From the NCBI GenBank assembly GCA_936450465.1, contig OW388296.1, forward strand, positions 11,343,867 to 11,407,866: a stretch of 64,000 nt of DNA. Direction: 5' to 3'. Below the pieces are notes generated by a model. The model worked only from the letters and a program-made list of their open reading frames with translations, made no database searches and was not told the DNA's origin. Both the position numbers and the translations under genes were made by a program. This DNA comes from Gibbula magus (Eukaryota; Mollusca; Gastropoda; Trochida; Trochidae). Below, piece by piece: positions 1-11,613 of this stretch (within the stretch, counting starts at the first letter, position 1; every line of letters begins with the position of its first letter).

Positions 1-2284
1 GTAGACGGTTTTCCAAAGAAAAAATGCAACACGATATTACTTACTTAATTAGGCTATTTATACACATATTCAAGAATGAATTCTTCCCACCATATCAGGC
101 AGAGGAAATAGCACATCAATAATAATGTATAATTCACAGTCGCGTTGCAACTTTTCCAATTTCATAATAAAAAAGTTTCTCAGTGTAATGTCGTTTATAG
201 TTCATCTCGTAATGAGGAAGTGATTTTATTTCTCACTTACATGTGCTACGGTATTCTTAAAAATATGGATTTTAAGACAAACCATTTTGCAGAAATTGTG
301 AAAGAAAACGTAAAGCATAATGTTGATGTTAAATTAAAACTTTCATATAAAAAAATAGTAACAAAAAAGTTCATGCAGTCAATTAACTGCATTATCCGAC
401 AGATATCATATTATATATTGTAATAGGTGTATCTTAACTTTTATCCAGCTGTAAATGTACATGAAAACAAAAAATATTGTGCTATTAATTTTACATCTCC
501 AATGCAGAACTCCTTACCATACCGTCGAGCCCGAAGCTGTGACAGAAAGTGTATGATATATTGAAACAATATTTGACACCAATTCGTCAATGTATAAGTG
601 ATTACTTGAATTAAATATTGATATGTTGGAATTCTTAAATTAAATCGATTTGTTATGACCGAATTACTACGTATTTTGAAAAACGTCTTTTCCTTTCTTT
701 GGCAAAATGTCTCATAACATTGTTTGGAGCAAAGTATAATTGCAATGGCCCATCAACCTTTCTGAGACATGTGTATGGTCATCGATTAATGGGATAACGA
801 AAAAACATTTGCTCTACATTTGGAATTTCCAAACCGTAAAACTTGCTGTTGGTTATGATGAAACATTCAACTTTCTGCAGTCAAACCGGACGTTCCAATG
901 GCGAATTCAACTGACAATATTGGTGAGCAATTATGTTAGCCATGGGAAAACGGAAATGGGATTGATTTGTTAAAATCTTTCATCTCTCTCAACTCAAGAA
1001 ACAGTTCGTCGAAGTGTTATAAAAGTATCTTTGTTAATCATCAGAGCTTAGCTGATGACTTAAACAGACAAAATCTCATGAGGCCACACGATGATTAAAA
1101 TCAAACGTTTTCACATGTTTACCAGACCAGACACGGTATATTTTGTTGCAAATATCAACATGTTTAAAAAAGTGTTAAGCTGATAAATATGATAATGCTT
1201 TACAAATCCATATTATTTTTTAAGGATTTTTTAAACTTATTTTCTACAATAAGGGTGAGGTGGGGGGAGCAAATTTAAACATCTTTCCATTTCTGTTGTG
1301 TCATTCTCCCACTCTTTCTTTTTTATATAACCACTGTAAAGCTATTCAAATCTTGCCCAGCCGTTATCTAACTTTACTTCATCAAGGAATATGTTAAAGT
1401 TGAATAAACATAAACATCAAGTGCATGTCTACAAATACAAGCTCTTCCTATGAATTCAAAACAGACTTATCTTTGAGGATGTTAGTGCACGAAAGGTTAC
1501 AAAATGAGGTTTTTAGATTTAGATCGAGTTAAATGTGTATATTTAACCATTGACTGACGACATTCAATACGAAATATATTATGTGTAAGTTACTGAGACA
1601 ACAGTTTAACTGTTCCCCTCTTCCTGAGGCAAGTTGAGAAGATTATAATCATGTCCGCAGTTTCATTTCCGTGAGTATTTAAATGACTGCAAACACCATA
1701 CACAATGCCTTTGATAACCCATGTACGGGAACCGTTATGAAGGTTGACTTCCTCGGATTGGCAGGCAAAGTGATCAGGAGTGATCATTGTCACCTGTTCT
1801 GATCCTCGTCTGTAGGGGGTAGAGATGGGAGAGTAATCGCTGTCTTGACTGCAAATGTGAATATAAAGGTATGGAGTAATATGTAATTTCTGATTGTATC
1901 GTATCATGATAGGGTGCCATGATAACACCTCCTATTTCCAATCAAGAATGTTCTTCATAAAATTGCTAACTTTAACTCCTTTTAACAGAAAATTACACAT
2001 TGATGGAGATTACACTTATATAAAACATTATTCATTGGAGATATATTCTAAACCATTATTTATTATCATATTTTACATAATTTAAATTACAAAACGGGAT
2101 TAAATTGGAATACGGACACATCGCCTTTTTGTTAAAATTTGTTCCAAGATGACTAATTTTTTATTGGAAAAATATCCATTCACAGATATAAAATAAGACA
2201 TTTAGAGATACTTAACGTCCTTTGCGATAAGTAATAAGATAGGATTTCAATGTTGTTGATTTTTGATTGATATTAAAGACTGAC
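1..2284. repeat. Paralogous segment a, block I copy
   Basis: Noncoding sequence collinear with 18050-20340 and 22240-22345, and with the second copy of that region after 24888. Shared landmarks include the 'tgcaacac(g/a)atattacttactta' start, the 'cttcctgaggcaagttgagaag' stretch near 1621 and 19791, and the 'atcaggagtgatcattgt' stretch near 1770 and 19930. Divergence is roughly 10-20% with many small indels, so this is an old duplication. Several short open frames lie here but none keeps its frame in the paralog. I see no gene. Confidence 0.75.
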
Positions 2285-3250
2285 AAAGAGGTGTTATTAA
2301 AGAGCATTTATGTATGTGGAAAACAAAAGAGTCGATTGGTTTTCTCCTTGTCGCAACACAGGAATTAACTTAATAATAAGTATAAGTAATAGGTATAAGT
2401 ATTCTTTTAACACTCATTTGGACGTCAAATACTAACCAAACCACACTTGCCGACTGAGGTTTCTGTTACATCTTGTAAATTGTCGCTTACAAAGTCCATT
2501 CAAATTAACTGACAATTATTCCTCATTTCCTCTCAGTTAACGTTTGGATAATTTCGTTTAGTGAGCAAATATTAGCAAATGATATTTCACTACAGGAATC
2601 CTAAATTGCCCGTCCCATTATAAAGAGGGAAAATGTGTCCATTTCAAGAGCAAGCTTTGTCAATACAACAGTCACTTTAAACTGTAAGTCTATTATCAGC
2701 TTTTGAAGTTGGGTTTAGAACACAGATCACGTAGTGTTGTCAATCAAGCCCGATTCTCTCCTATAGCCTGGACCAACATCCCTAAAAGACTAATGTTGTC
2801 CTTTAAAAACTGACAGTTTGAAAGACGCACTTGCTCAGCGGTAACGTTTGTCATTGAGAAATGACAGTGTAATCCTTCACAAACTTTGTTTTAGGAATAT
2901 CGTATCTTAACCATGTACGTGTATGTAGCCAATCAGTTCCAAATCTCAAGGTTAAATTTGACCTTTTTTTGTAAAATATTTGGCTAAATTTGAACAAAAT
3001 AGTTAATAATATAAAAAGGAGGATCTAGTATGCTAGAGATGTTAAACCAAACCAAGGCTCTGTAAAATTTACTTTACCTTGATAATACTTTTTATGTTCA
3101 ACTACAATACCTCATAAGCTTTCAGTATATGGTAACGTTAATAACTACTCATCTTGTAATCACCTGCACTGACAAAATACAGATAATTGGTTCCTAATTT
3201 CATGTGAAAACCTATTTTAACAATTGCAAGTCATGAAACTTTGATTTCAG
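2285..3250. repeat. Paralogous segment b, block I copy
   Basis: Collinear with 29823-32200. The best-conserved part, about 2610-2800, matches 30310-30490 and more weakly 55850-56010: the 'cccattataaagagggaaaatg' region, the 'caatacaacagtcacttta' region, and 'acacagatcacgtagtgttgtcaatcaagccc'-like sequence. The part around 3130-3270 matches 32040-32200. No reading frame is shared across copies, so this is duplicated noncoding DNA. Confidence 0.75.
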
Positions 3251-3289
3251 TTATGTCTTTTATGTGTGCTCAAGCAAGGTGGCTTAACG

Positions 3290-3760
3290 TGCCATCGAGT
3301 ATTTAATAGAAATACACAAAAGTTTTTGGCATTTATTTATTCACTATTCTATTCAGTGATGTAGTTTCAGATTTGTAAATGAAAGTTTTACCCAACGAGG
3401 TATTTTGTTGAATTGAATACTCGATGAGAATATAGAAATAATATATGTGTCATAGAATGTATAATCATAAACAAATATTATATAAAACAGGATAAATGTA
3501 AATATTTTGCATATTCACAGGACATTTAAAAACATGTAAATATAACAATCGACATATCCAAAATAAGTCGAGGAGCACGAGCTTTTCATGGGTTGCTATG
3601 GCGCTTGTAGCTGTGTAGTACCTTTTATGCAATAAGTATAATTATGTTTGTATGACGTCAGGTTCTATTGAGTGCAAAGGGAGTGCTTGTCTTTGAGACC
3701 CAATTTCATTAGATTGTTGTGGTGTGGAAATGTATATCATAAACTCATCGGCAAAAGAAT
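3290..3760. repeat. Paralogous segment shared with 63180-63620
   Basis: Sequence from 'tttttggcatttatttatt' through the 'gagcttttcatgggttg' stretch to 'aatttcattagattgttgtgg' has a diverged counterpart at the right end of the window. There the matching landmarks are 'tttttgacgtttatttattta', 'gagcttcatatgggttg' and 'aatttcatcggattgttgtg'. The spacing is kept with modest indels. No coding potential is seen. Confidence 0.6.
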
Positions 3761-3966
3761 CTTGTCACTTTTACAATAAGGTTTTGCGTTTTATAGAGAC
3801 TGCTTTTAATTTTCAAATATGCAGAAACAAGAAAAAAGTGAGCATGGCTCACATACCTCCGCAATCCGCTATCCGTCCATTGAGAGTTTTAGCTGTGAAG
3901 ATTACTATGTTTAAAAAAAAGCTTCAATTATTGTCCAAAATAATTTGAGGAACTGACTGTTATTAC

Positions 3967-4552
3967 AAAATTTCATTCACCCAGATGAAATATATCAGGT
4001 AACTTAATTTTTCCCATTAGAGCATCACACCAGTAATTTGTACCAAGTTCAATTACAGATTCAAGGGCTTCATAACTCCGTAAAGAACTGGACTGTGAAC
4101 TCGATGAAGAGTATCATCTGGACTACCTACATGTAAAATTTCATTCACCTAGATGTAATAGTTGCCGAGAAAACTTGTCCCCATTGGAACATCACAGCTC
4201 TTTTGGTACAAAGTTCAATTTCGGATTCAAGGGCCATAACTCCGTAAAAAATAATATTTCGGAAATGGTTTTCGAAATCGATAAAGAGTATGGTCATGAG
4301 TACTCACAACCAAAATTTCATTCACCTAGGTTGAACAGTATCCGAGAAAACTTGTCCCCATTGAACACAATAAAACTAAGTCCAAAAAGTGACGTTTCCA
4401 TGGAAACGAATACAAATTTTAATCTCAGAAAATTGAAAATTGTCTGCGCGATCGGAAGAACATGGTTAAGAACTGTACAAAGTTTGGTTGATGTACCTTT
4501 GACGGTTTTTGAGAAAATTGACCGGAAGGAAGGACGGACGGGGGTATAAAAA
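3967..4552 (+). repeat. Bivalve-style interspersed repeat with three internal ~170-bp copies
   Basis: The motif 'aaaatttcattcacc' recurs at about 3967, 4135 and 4312, giving internal periods of about 168 and 177 bp. Each copy carries a version of 'ttcaagggc...cataactccgtaaa' and 'gagaaaacttgtccccatt'. The unit ends in a purine-rich 'ggaaggaaggacggacgggg' tail. This layout resembles a dispersed repeat class common in bivalves (recalled, not searched). The open frames of about 124 and 80 aa across it are by-products of the repeat. A 14-bp perfect palindrome, gtttccatggaaac, lies near 4395. Confidence 0.6.
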
Positions 4553-4631
4553 GTCATCAAAACGCTTTCTGTGGATTAGTAACAGTCATTATTATGTGCG
4601 AAATGTTTGCATAAATACCGACGTCTGAGAG

Positions 4632-5225
4632 AACAATGATGAAGCGTAAAAAAGAACACGAAAGAAATGCCAAAACATTCAGAACGAGAACGCGAAAGAG
4701 TCATTTGTATGGCAGAAATTAACTCCCCAATGCAAGGCATAAGTCTTGCCAGTCTCCATTACTGGCTGATTTAGGCCTTGCAGTATTTCCTTAAGAAATC
4801 TGTGTTTAGAAATCCAGGCCCGCTATGCATTTCCAGTGCAGTGATTCACTGCCTCGACACAAGAAAGCTAGGGAAATACCGCAAGGGTTAAATCAGCCAG
4901 TAATGCAGACTGGCTAGAGTTATGCCTTGCGTTTGGAAGTTGGGCAGAAATCGGGACCACACAACGTCTCATAGGAAGACCCTTCAACTGCAGCCAAGCA
5001 ACCATCAGCAACTTGTTGAATTGTTGTCAACCCACAGGTCAGAGACAAGACAAGCCATTATAGGCTCGACTAAGGGTTACGTTGCCTGTTTGAGGACCGT
5101 TACAGGTTGAACTGGTCTTGTTGGATTTGTGGCGAAATTTCTTGCTGATGTCATCAGGCGACGAACGACAACCCTTTGGAGGTGCACTGATGCAGAAAGT
5201 GGTCATTCACGAGAACATGTAAAAT
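4632..5225 (+). pseudogene. Decayed Tc1/mariner-like transposase, N-terminal DNA-binding region
   Basis: Read on the plus strand, the part before 4720 gives an Arg/Glu-rich start (ERERERVICMAEI). The part after 4942 continues with a helix-turn-helix-like stretch (TQRLIGRPFNCSQATISNLL) followed by a basic linker containing RLRVT. This order matches the paired-like HTH start of Tc1-family transposases, in which a 'QR.IGR....SQ.TIS..L' helix is followed by a GRPR/RVT-type linker. In-frame stops and a frame change appear after about 5060. The DDE catalytic half is not recognisable downstream. The reading frame is interrupted by a 223-bp foldback element with a 9-bp target duplication and resumes in phase once that insert is discounted. 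It is a dead fragment. Confidence 0.65.
4720..4942. mobile_element. 223-bp foldback/MITE element with 9-bp target-site duplication
   Basis: Two arms of about 68 bp (about 4721-4790 and 4874-4942) are imperfect inverted repeats of each other. Both contain 'gcaaggcataa' and 'attactggctgattta' and are separated by about 85 bp. The direct repeat ggcagaaat flanks the element at 4711-4719 and 4943-4951. The 8-9-bp duplication and the foldback form fit a nonautonomous hAT- or Mutator-like MITE. The superfamily is inferred only. It sits inside the Tc1-like transposase relic. Confidence 0.75.
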
Positions 5226-5889
5226 TGTCTGTTATTTTTTTATTTTTTTATTTTGACCCTATGTCACTTTTGCTCAACTGTATCATATCATATCGTGTAC
5301 GATTGACAACTATTGCAACAATGGCTGAAACTTATTTGTGTAATTAAATTGATAATAATACATATCACATCTCTCTTATTGCCTTTTTATGAACAATTAT
5401 TAACGAAAGTTAGTATTAAATATCAGCTAATCCAAAACATTTCAACATTCACTTTTTACGCATTAAAAATCTCTTCACATAACATTGTTCTTTTGATCAG
5501 TCGAAACAGCCGAACTGGAAGTAAATGTCAGTTAGTCTAAGTGATGATTGCCAAATATGAAATGTAAACACTCGATTAAAAATTCAAAACCAAACATTCC
5601 TTGAGAAAAAAATAACTTGCAATGGTTCTATTGTATCAATGTTTTAATACAAACTGGTTATCAATTCCATCTGATATTTTTCTTTTCAAAGCAATATCCA
5701 TTGTTCATTTATATATACATCAGTTCCATAGCTTTACACAAAACAACTCTCACACTGAGCTATGATTAACATGAAAACGTGTGTGTCAAATTAAAATTAA
5801 AAAACCTCAAACCATTTAATTGATTTTTTATCTGTCTGTGATAAAAGAAGTTTTACAGACTGTATGACTGGTGTACTGCGTGTATATCG

Positions 5890-6060
5890 CATCACATTAG
5901 ATGCCACGGTAAGAATCACATATTAAGAAAAGTCTGATTATAAATCGATCCTGTTCCGAGGATCGAAATTTGCAAAATAATGCATCCACCGAGATACGAA
6001 CGGGTTCTTTAGATTCCTCTCCACAAGGTCGTTTTTGCGATGACTGAAAGTTCTTCTTGC
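5890..6060 (-). repeat. Dispersed repeat, also at 34670-34830 and 46945-47105
   Basis: A roughly 160-bp stretch whose minus strand contains 'gttcgtatc(c/t)c', resembling a degenerate RNA polymerase III B box. It is preceded by 'cgac(c/t)ttg(t/c)g(g)ag'. Versions near 34750 and 47025 share the 'ttgcaaaata(a/g)t(g/a)catc' and 'gatacgaac' landmarks. Here it lies left of the minisatellite. In the block II copies it lies right of the equivalent point, so it has moved independently. Possibly a SINE remnant, but there is no clear A box. Confidence 0.35.
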
Positions 6061-6141
6061 TCATTAAAATATTGTTTTGGAATAAATTTTCAGTAGTTAA
6101 AGGAAAAGGCTGAACTACACTTCCAGCATTCATGTAGTCAA

Positions 6142-6629
6142 TAAGGTATGAAGGTAACCTCGGGTTGTCACTAAGGTATGAAGATAATTCGGGTTGTCAC
6201 TAAGGTATGAAGGTAACCTAGGGTTGTCACTAAGGTATGAAGGTAACCTCGGGTTGTCACTAAGGTATGAAGATAATTCGGGTTGTCACTTAGGTATGAA
6301 TGTAACCTCGGGTTGTCACTAAGGTATGAAGGTAACCTCGGGTTGTCACTAAGGTATGAATGTAACCTCGGGTTGTCACTAAGGTATGAAGGTAACCTCG
6401 GGTTGTCACTAAGGTATGAAGGTAACCTCGGGTTGTCACTAAGGTATGAAGGTAACCTCGGGTTGTCACTAAGGTAAGAAGGTAACCTCGGGTTGTCACT
6501 AAGGTATGAAGGTAACCTCGGGTTGTCACTAAGGTATGAAGGTAACCTCGGGTTGTCACTAAGGTATGAAGGTAACCTCGGGTTGTCACTAAGGTATGAA
6601 GGTAACCTCGGGTTGTCACTAAGGTATGA
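6142..6629. repeat. 30-bp minisatellite, about 16 units
   Basis: The unit is 'taaggtatgaaggtaacctc' followed by 'gggttgtcac'. There are sixteen full units plus a partial one. Two units (6172-6200 and 6261-6289) carry the variant 'agataattc' and are 29 bp long, three units apart. That suggests an early three-unit step in the expansion. Both strands are open across most of the array (the frames read LSLRYEGNLG and LHTLVTTRGY). This follows from a 30-bp period without stop codons and does not indicate a protein. Confidence 0.95.
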
Positions 6630-9600
6630 GGGTTCATGTATTTGAAAACGGGTATATGTTGTGTTTAACTGTGGAACTATGTCCCCGACTGGGCTCGGGA
6701 ACTGTCATTTTATTTTATGTAATATTTACAGCTGTATATAACAATATATAAACCATAGAGAGTAAGAGTTGCTGCATTTTGAAAGGACACACATGTTCTT
6801 AGTTTGTATTTAGTTTAAAGATTTCAAATATGTTAACAAATTTAAATCTGACATAATTCCGGTCCTTTTTACAAACAACATTTATTGATTTTCGAGACAT
6901 AATGTAACTGATATACCACCCATTATATATATCTGACTGGATCAATCTTCTTTAATACGATATATATACTCCAACAGCTGCTTCTCATTTGACAATAATC
7001 ATGCCTGTAGCCTTTACTTTCTATCTTTCTATCATGTCAAGTTTCATGGTGATACTTTATAAACTAATCTGCTTCCATTGTCTCTTTCCGTGTGGTTCAA
7101 TTGCAAGTAAGTTCTCACATTCCTTTTGAAAGAACACATTTCTAGATTTAATCAAAAGTATACACAAAAGGTGATATATGTTTATGTATCATGTCAGTGT
7201 TTTTCTTTTTTATCATCACAAAAACAAATATGCCGTCATTATGAAGAGATAACAATGTTATGTTTAACCAATTTATTTACATGTGCAATCACATTTGTTT
7301 TCTATTAAGCTTGTAAACCACTTGGCCACGTTGCTAGTACAAGGGAAGTTACCCTAGTTTCAACGTTTTAGGAGTTTCCTTCTTTTGCCCTTTCAGGTCG
7401 TTCAATGTTGGTATCTTTCAGACTAAACTAATTTGTGAGGTTGGGTTGTTTCCTTTCCTGACTGCTAAATGGTTACATCACTTAGTAGGCTACACCCTAT
7501 CAAAGCCATTCATTATGTCCACGGGAACAGGAAGGATCCCTCCAGCACGCTGTATGTCTTTGGTGCATTGGTTCCTTGCGGATGCAACTTGAAAGCTTAG
7601 CAATAATAACACAATTGCTTTGCTTTGTCTATCAATAATACAACATGGCAGATCTTATACAGACACGTTATAAGAGACGCATGTGGTTTTTATGTCAGGA
7701 CAGGATGGTGAAAGAAGTGTGTGATGTTAGCAAATTGTGTCAGATATGTCATCATGTCTATTTTGCCTGTTTGATGACTGACTGATGTATGCGGTACTCT
7801 GTTCTCGGTGTAGAATGTGGTAAACACATCGCCACCCTGTCATCTGTGGGTGTGTTTTTATGATTCTGGTAATATCGAACTTTTTAAAAGTAGGATTATA
7901 ACTAAAAAATTGAGATTTAGAAAAATGCATGTGAATCAAATAGATTAATATTATGCTCAGACGTCATATGTCAGAAGTCACATAAATCTCATAAATATAG
8001 AACTAATAACTGACAGTAATCCGTGTACGAAATACATTTAGTAGTAAAAGCTGACATATCTTGGCTATTTGCCACCCTTGTGACATGCATACTTTATCAA
8101 TTGAAATAATTTGATCGCTTCATTACCTGCTCCCATACATATTACATTGACGAAACCAATATCAAAGTGGACTACCAAAATTGTCTATCATCATTGTTTG
8201 CAAAAAAGACAACACCAAATTCATTAAAGTAAACATTCTGCTTCATTGTAATGTAGTTAAATATCAACGACATTTTGAAAGTAGACAGTAGATAAACAGA
8301 AACAAGTTTGAGACGTGAACACATACATCAACAGCATAACGAAAATGTCACAGACGTGTTTATAGGTACTCTTAGGGATTAGAAATGTTGATTGGAAGAG
8401 ATGCAACATCAATTAATGTTGTCAGTAATAATACAATTGAGTATTTGTTTTCAACTGAACTAATAGGTAATGGACCTTTTAAGCAAATTAAAGCTTACTT
8501 TTTGAGAAGGTACATGTATTTGATGCTGTGTATAAACCATGATGGATATTGTCACATCCAGTTTTGAAATGGCGTACAAAAAATAACTGAAATCTGTCAG
8601 ATCTAGAATAGATGATTCTAACTGAGAAATGGTGGGGTTACAATAAATGCTCATATATATAACGGCAGTACAACAAACGCGTTTGGTTATACCGCAAAAT
8701 GAAAATTAATATTGATTTTGTAATGTGGGTAATGTCATTCTTTGTATAGAAAACTACAGGACAGTGGTTATCTAGTACAATTTAACATCCATATAAATTT
8801 ATTCATAATTTCCGGATTAAATCACATGCATGTTTTTAATATACGTTACATATATTTGTCACTAAAGAAACCAATTCAGACTAATCATTCATGCATGTTG
8901 AGACAACTCTCATAGCAAAGCATTAACTAAGAACTATATAATATAACGTTACTAGTTATCTGGAGGAGACAGACAATCGTTTCAAAACATATAAAGTACA
9001 TTAATCGTTTTTTCCAGTTTATATCCAGACTGACGTTGATATTTAAACTCTTTGTTACCTAGCAACGAATGATAATTTGTTATTTATGGTGATACGTTTT
9101 GTACAAATATCCATTTCTTTTGGAATTGGATTCTACTGATAAGTTGCCTTATGACCGATTGGTAAACACTGCTACATTTTGTGATAGTGACGATTTGTAA
9201 TATCTTTTAATAATAATAACAATAATGACTTTTAATGTTCACTGACTTGAACCTCACGATGAAACTGTTAAATGCCTTATTATTTATTAGTTTTTAATAC
9301 ATCTCTAGATCTAATTTGTAAAAATTCATAAACCATATAAGGGAGCCCCATTGGTGTAACCATGCTTTTGCTTCTTTGCAACAAGCAGATGTATTTGACG
9401 TGATAGTGTCCAGGAAAACGAAGAATATATAAAAACATAATCTTCTCTGTACTAAGGCCATTTTTAAATTATCATTGCATTATCAAAGCAGCAAGTTGAA
9501 ATTTGAAATTGTATACACATTCTCCATGTTCACAGTATCATGAATCATTGAAAGATACGTGGGTTTTAAACTAAACACTTTAAACTGCAAACACAGCATG

Positions 9601-9638
9601 AATATACAAAACATGTAGTTCACTGAATTAATCCAATC

Positions 9639-9860
9639 ATGGCTCTTAGATTTATTCTATGCCCACAGTTATTGTGGATATATCTTTTAGCATTAGCAGG
9701 AGACACTACTGATATTAGTAACTTCAAAACAAGAATATCGACTCCGAAGTTTGATATATTTTATTTACAGTACTTTAATCATGAAACCTGTCCGAGTTAT
9801 AAGGCTTACTATTTCCAAATTCGAATTACCCTCTCTAATCACATTATTCCAGGTCATTAG
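9639..9860 (+). other. Possible signal-peptide exon (weak)
   Basis: A 73-codon frame begins with a true ATG and a hydrophobic start (MALRFILCPQLLWIYLLALA), followed by GDTTD. That pattern fits a cleavable signal peptide. The frame runs to 'attattccaggtcatt', where the block II copies read 'attccaggtaatc', a fair splice-donor match. In both block II copies (about 37050-37270 and 49290-49505) the start region is disrupted by a stop and the ATG is missing. If it was ever an exon it is intact only here. The local composition is not clearly coding and no family is recognised. Probably a chance frame or relic. Confidence 0.15.
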
Positions 9861-10362
9861 GCTGAGCATTACGAACTCTCATTAGTCAAAGATGGGCTTA
9901 GGAATGTGTTTGGTAATGCGAATTATGGAACTGTGATCAACGGGACACTGTTGATGGAGATAATACCTGACCAATGCCATTAACCACGTGCCATATTATA
10001 TCTTATATGCAATGTTGAATATACATGTAATGCACAAAAAAAAGAAAAATACCACTTACACAAATATCATATTTAGACAGAACAACTTTGAATGATTTAT
10101 GCAATGATGAAAATGATGAGAAATGTTTATATACATCAAGATACATGTATATGTTTTTAGGGAGATTCATTTCTTATGAAAAATTCTTTCAAAATTGTGA
10201 TTGCAGTATTATTATTGCTATTATTATTGATTATTCTAGTATTATTTTTGGCATTATTTTTTGTTTTCATTATTCATATTCATAAGTACGTTCTATTTTA
10301 AATACTTTTAATATTGAAAAGAATAATAATAGAACAAACTAGGATTGACGCGTCAATACTTA

Positions 10363-11611
10363 GGCCTTCAAGACTTCTGCTTGACCTTCAACTCCATGTT
10401 TAATTCTCGGTTATTCATCAATGTCTCTGCTTTAAAATGAGTTATTAAACATGTCTCTATCTTCAATAGTTATTTTACAAAAATTCTCCAAAGAAGGCAC
10501 CCCTCTGAAAAATCACGTATTAATGGACCCCTACATGATCTTTCTCACGATTAACACAAAACGGTCAACAATTTCATAATAAGGTGTAACATAGGAGATG
10601 TTGTACTTTGATTTCCACATAAGTAGATGATATCAACATTAAGATTGCATACATAATTAATGCGTAATGTTCTTCTGAATATTCAGGAAACTACTCAAAA
10701 ATGCTCATTTTCGGACCCCTAGACAACTCTCGCGATGTTCGAGGCTATCAACTATCAACTATCAACTTTTTGATGAAAGCGGTCAACATAAATGGTGTTC
10801 TTCTGGAAATTGTGCATACGTAGGTGTGACTAAAATGTCAATAGCATACGAAGTTAAGCACTTATGACCCTTTGAACTTTGCTGAAAATGGCAATTTTCG
10901 AAAAATGACAATCTTCTATGACTTGTCACATATAAACTATGACAGATGTGTGCTCGAACAATATTGTCCTTAATAGATGTCGTTTCTACATCAACATGAG
11001 CTATTAAAAGTCTTCCTATCTACATTGGTTCATGATCGAAAATTCTCAAAAATATATGACACTCGAAAAGTCACAAAATTTAATATTTTTGGACCAATGG
11101 TTAAATTGTGGCAAAACTATCAACTTTTACATGATATACATTTACATTATTTAGGAGAAGATTTTCAAAGACGCGTAACCTCAAAACCGTGAAAATTTTC
11201 TAAATTTTCTAAATTCAGTTTTTTGAAAATAGCTAAAAAACTATTATTACGGCCGAAGACCGCTATTGACCTAATCGATGGGGAATGTTGTTGCGCACAT
11301 TTTCGTGAAAGTGTTATGAAAATATCTTTAAGAGTTTTCGAGCTATTGAGTTTTAAAGTTTCAACTTCAAGGGGAGATAATTCAGGACAGAAGTTGAAAA
11401 TCGAAAATCGGCCGACGTACAGGGCTAGTTGTTGTCACAAACTATACGCCCTGAAAACTTCATGCACATCGGGTCTGCCGTTACTTCAGAATCGGACGCA
11501 CAAAAAACGTACAAATCATAAGAAGAAAAAAACGGATAATAACAATAGGTCTTCCAGACATTCGTAAACGGATAATAACAATAGGTCTTCCAGACATTCG
11601 TCTTGAAGACC
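10363..11611. mobile_element. 1249-bp TIR element flanked by TA
   Basis: The left end ggccttcaagac (10363-10374) and right end gtcttgaagacc (11600-11611) are inverted repeats with one mismatch. Each is bordered by TA (10361-10362 and 11612-11613). The whole stretch is missing from both block II paralogs, which run straight from the 10300-equivalent to the segment d sequence. The interior includes 'caaggggagataa', a motif I have often seen in mollusc repeats (recall). Next to the right end is a 36-bp tandem duplication (11530-11565 and 11566-11601). The 114-aa frame at 11223-11567 crosses that duplication and has no transposase features. A nonautonomous Tc1/mariner-type element is the best guess. 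Confidence 0.55.
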
Positions 11612-11613
11612 TA

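Larger units (their letters stand above)
5370..10300. repeat. Paralogous segment c, block I copy
   Basis: Collinear with 32655-37740 and, apart from one large insertion, with 38390-50040. Examples: 'cctttcctgactgctaaa' near 7453 against 'ccattcctgactactaaa' near 34368; 'cacagacgtgtttataggtactc' near 8350, 35462 and 47731; 'gtgtccaggaaaacgaagaat' near 9407, 36841 and 49079. This copy differs from the other two by the 30-bp minisatellite and by lacking segment f near 9236-9357. The ORFs are mostly not conserved. Confidence 0.8.

Noticed and set aside
4175..4560. Overlapping 124-aa and 80-aa genes
   Set aside because: They lie on opposite strands of a dispersed repeat with internal ~170-bp copies. 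No conserved domain.
6283..6637. Repeat proteins on both strands over the minisatellite
   Set aside because: A 30-bp period without stops opens frames on both strands. The paralogs have a single unit and no ORF.
11223..11567. 114-aa coding gene in the TA-flanked element
   Set aside because: The Lys/Asn-rich end runs into the 36-bp tandem duplication. No transposase motif, and the element is absent from the paralogs.
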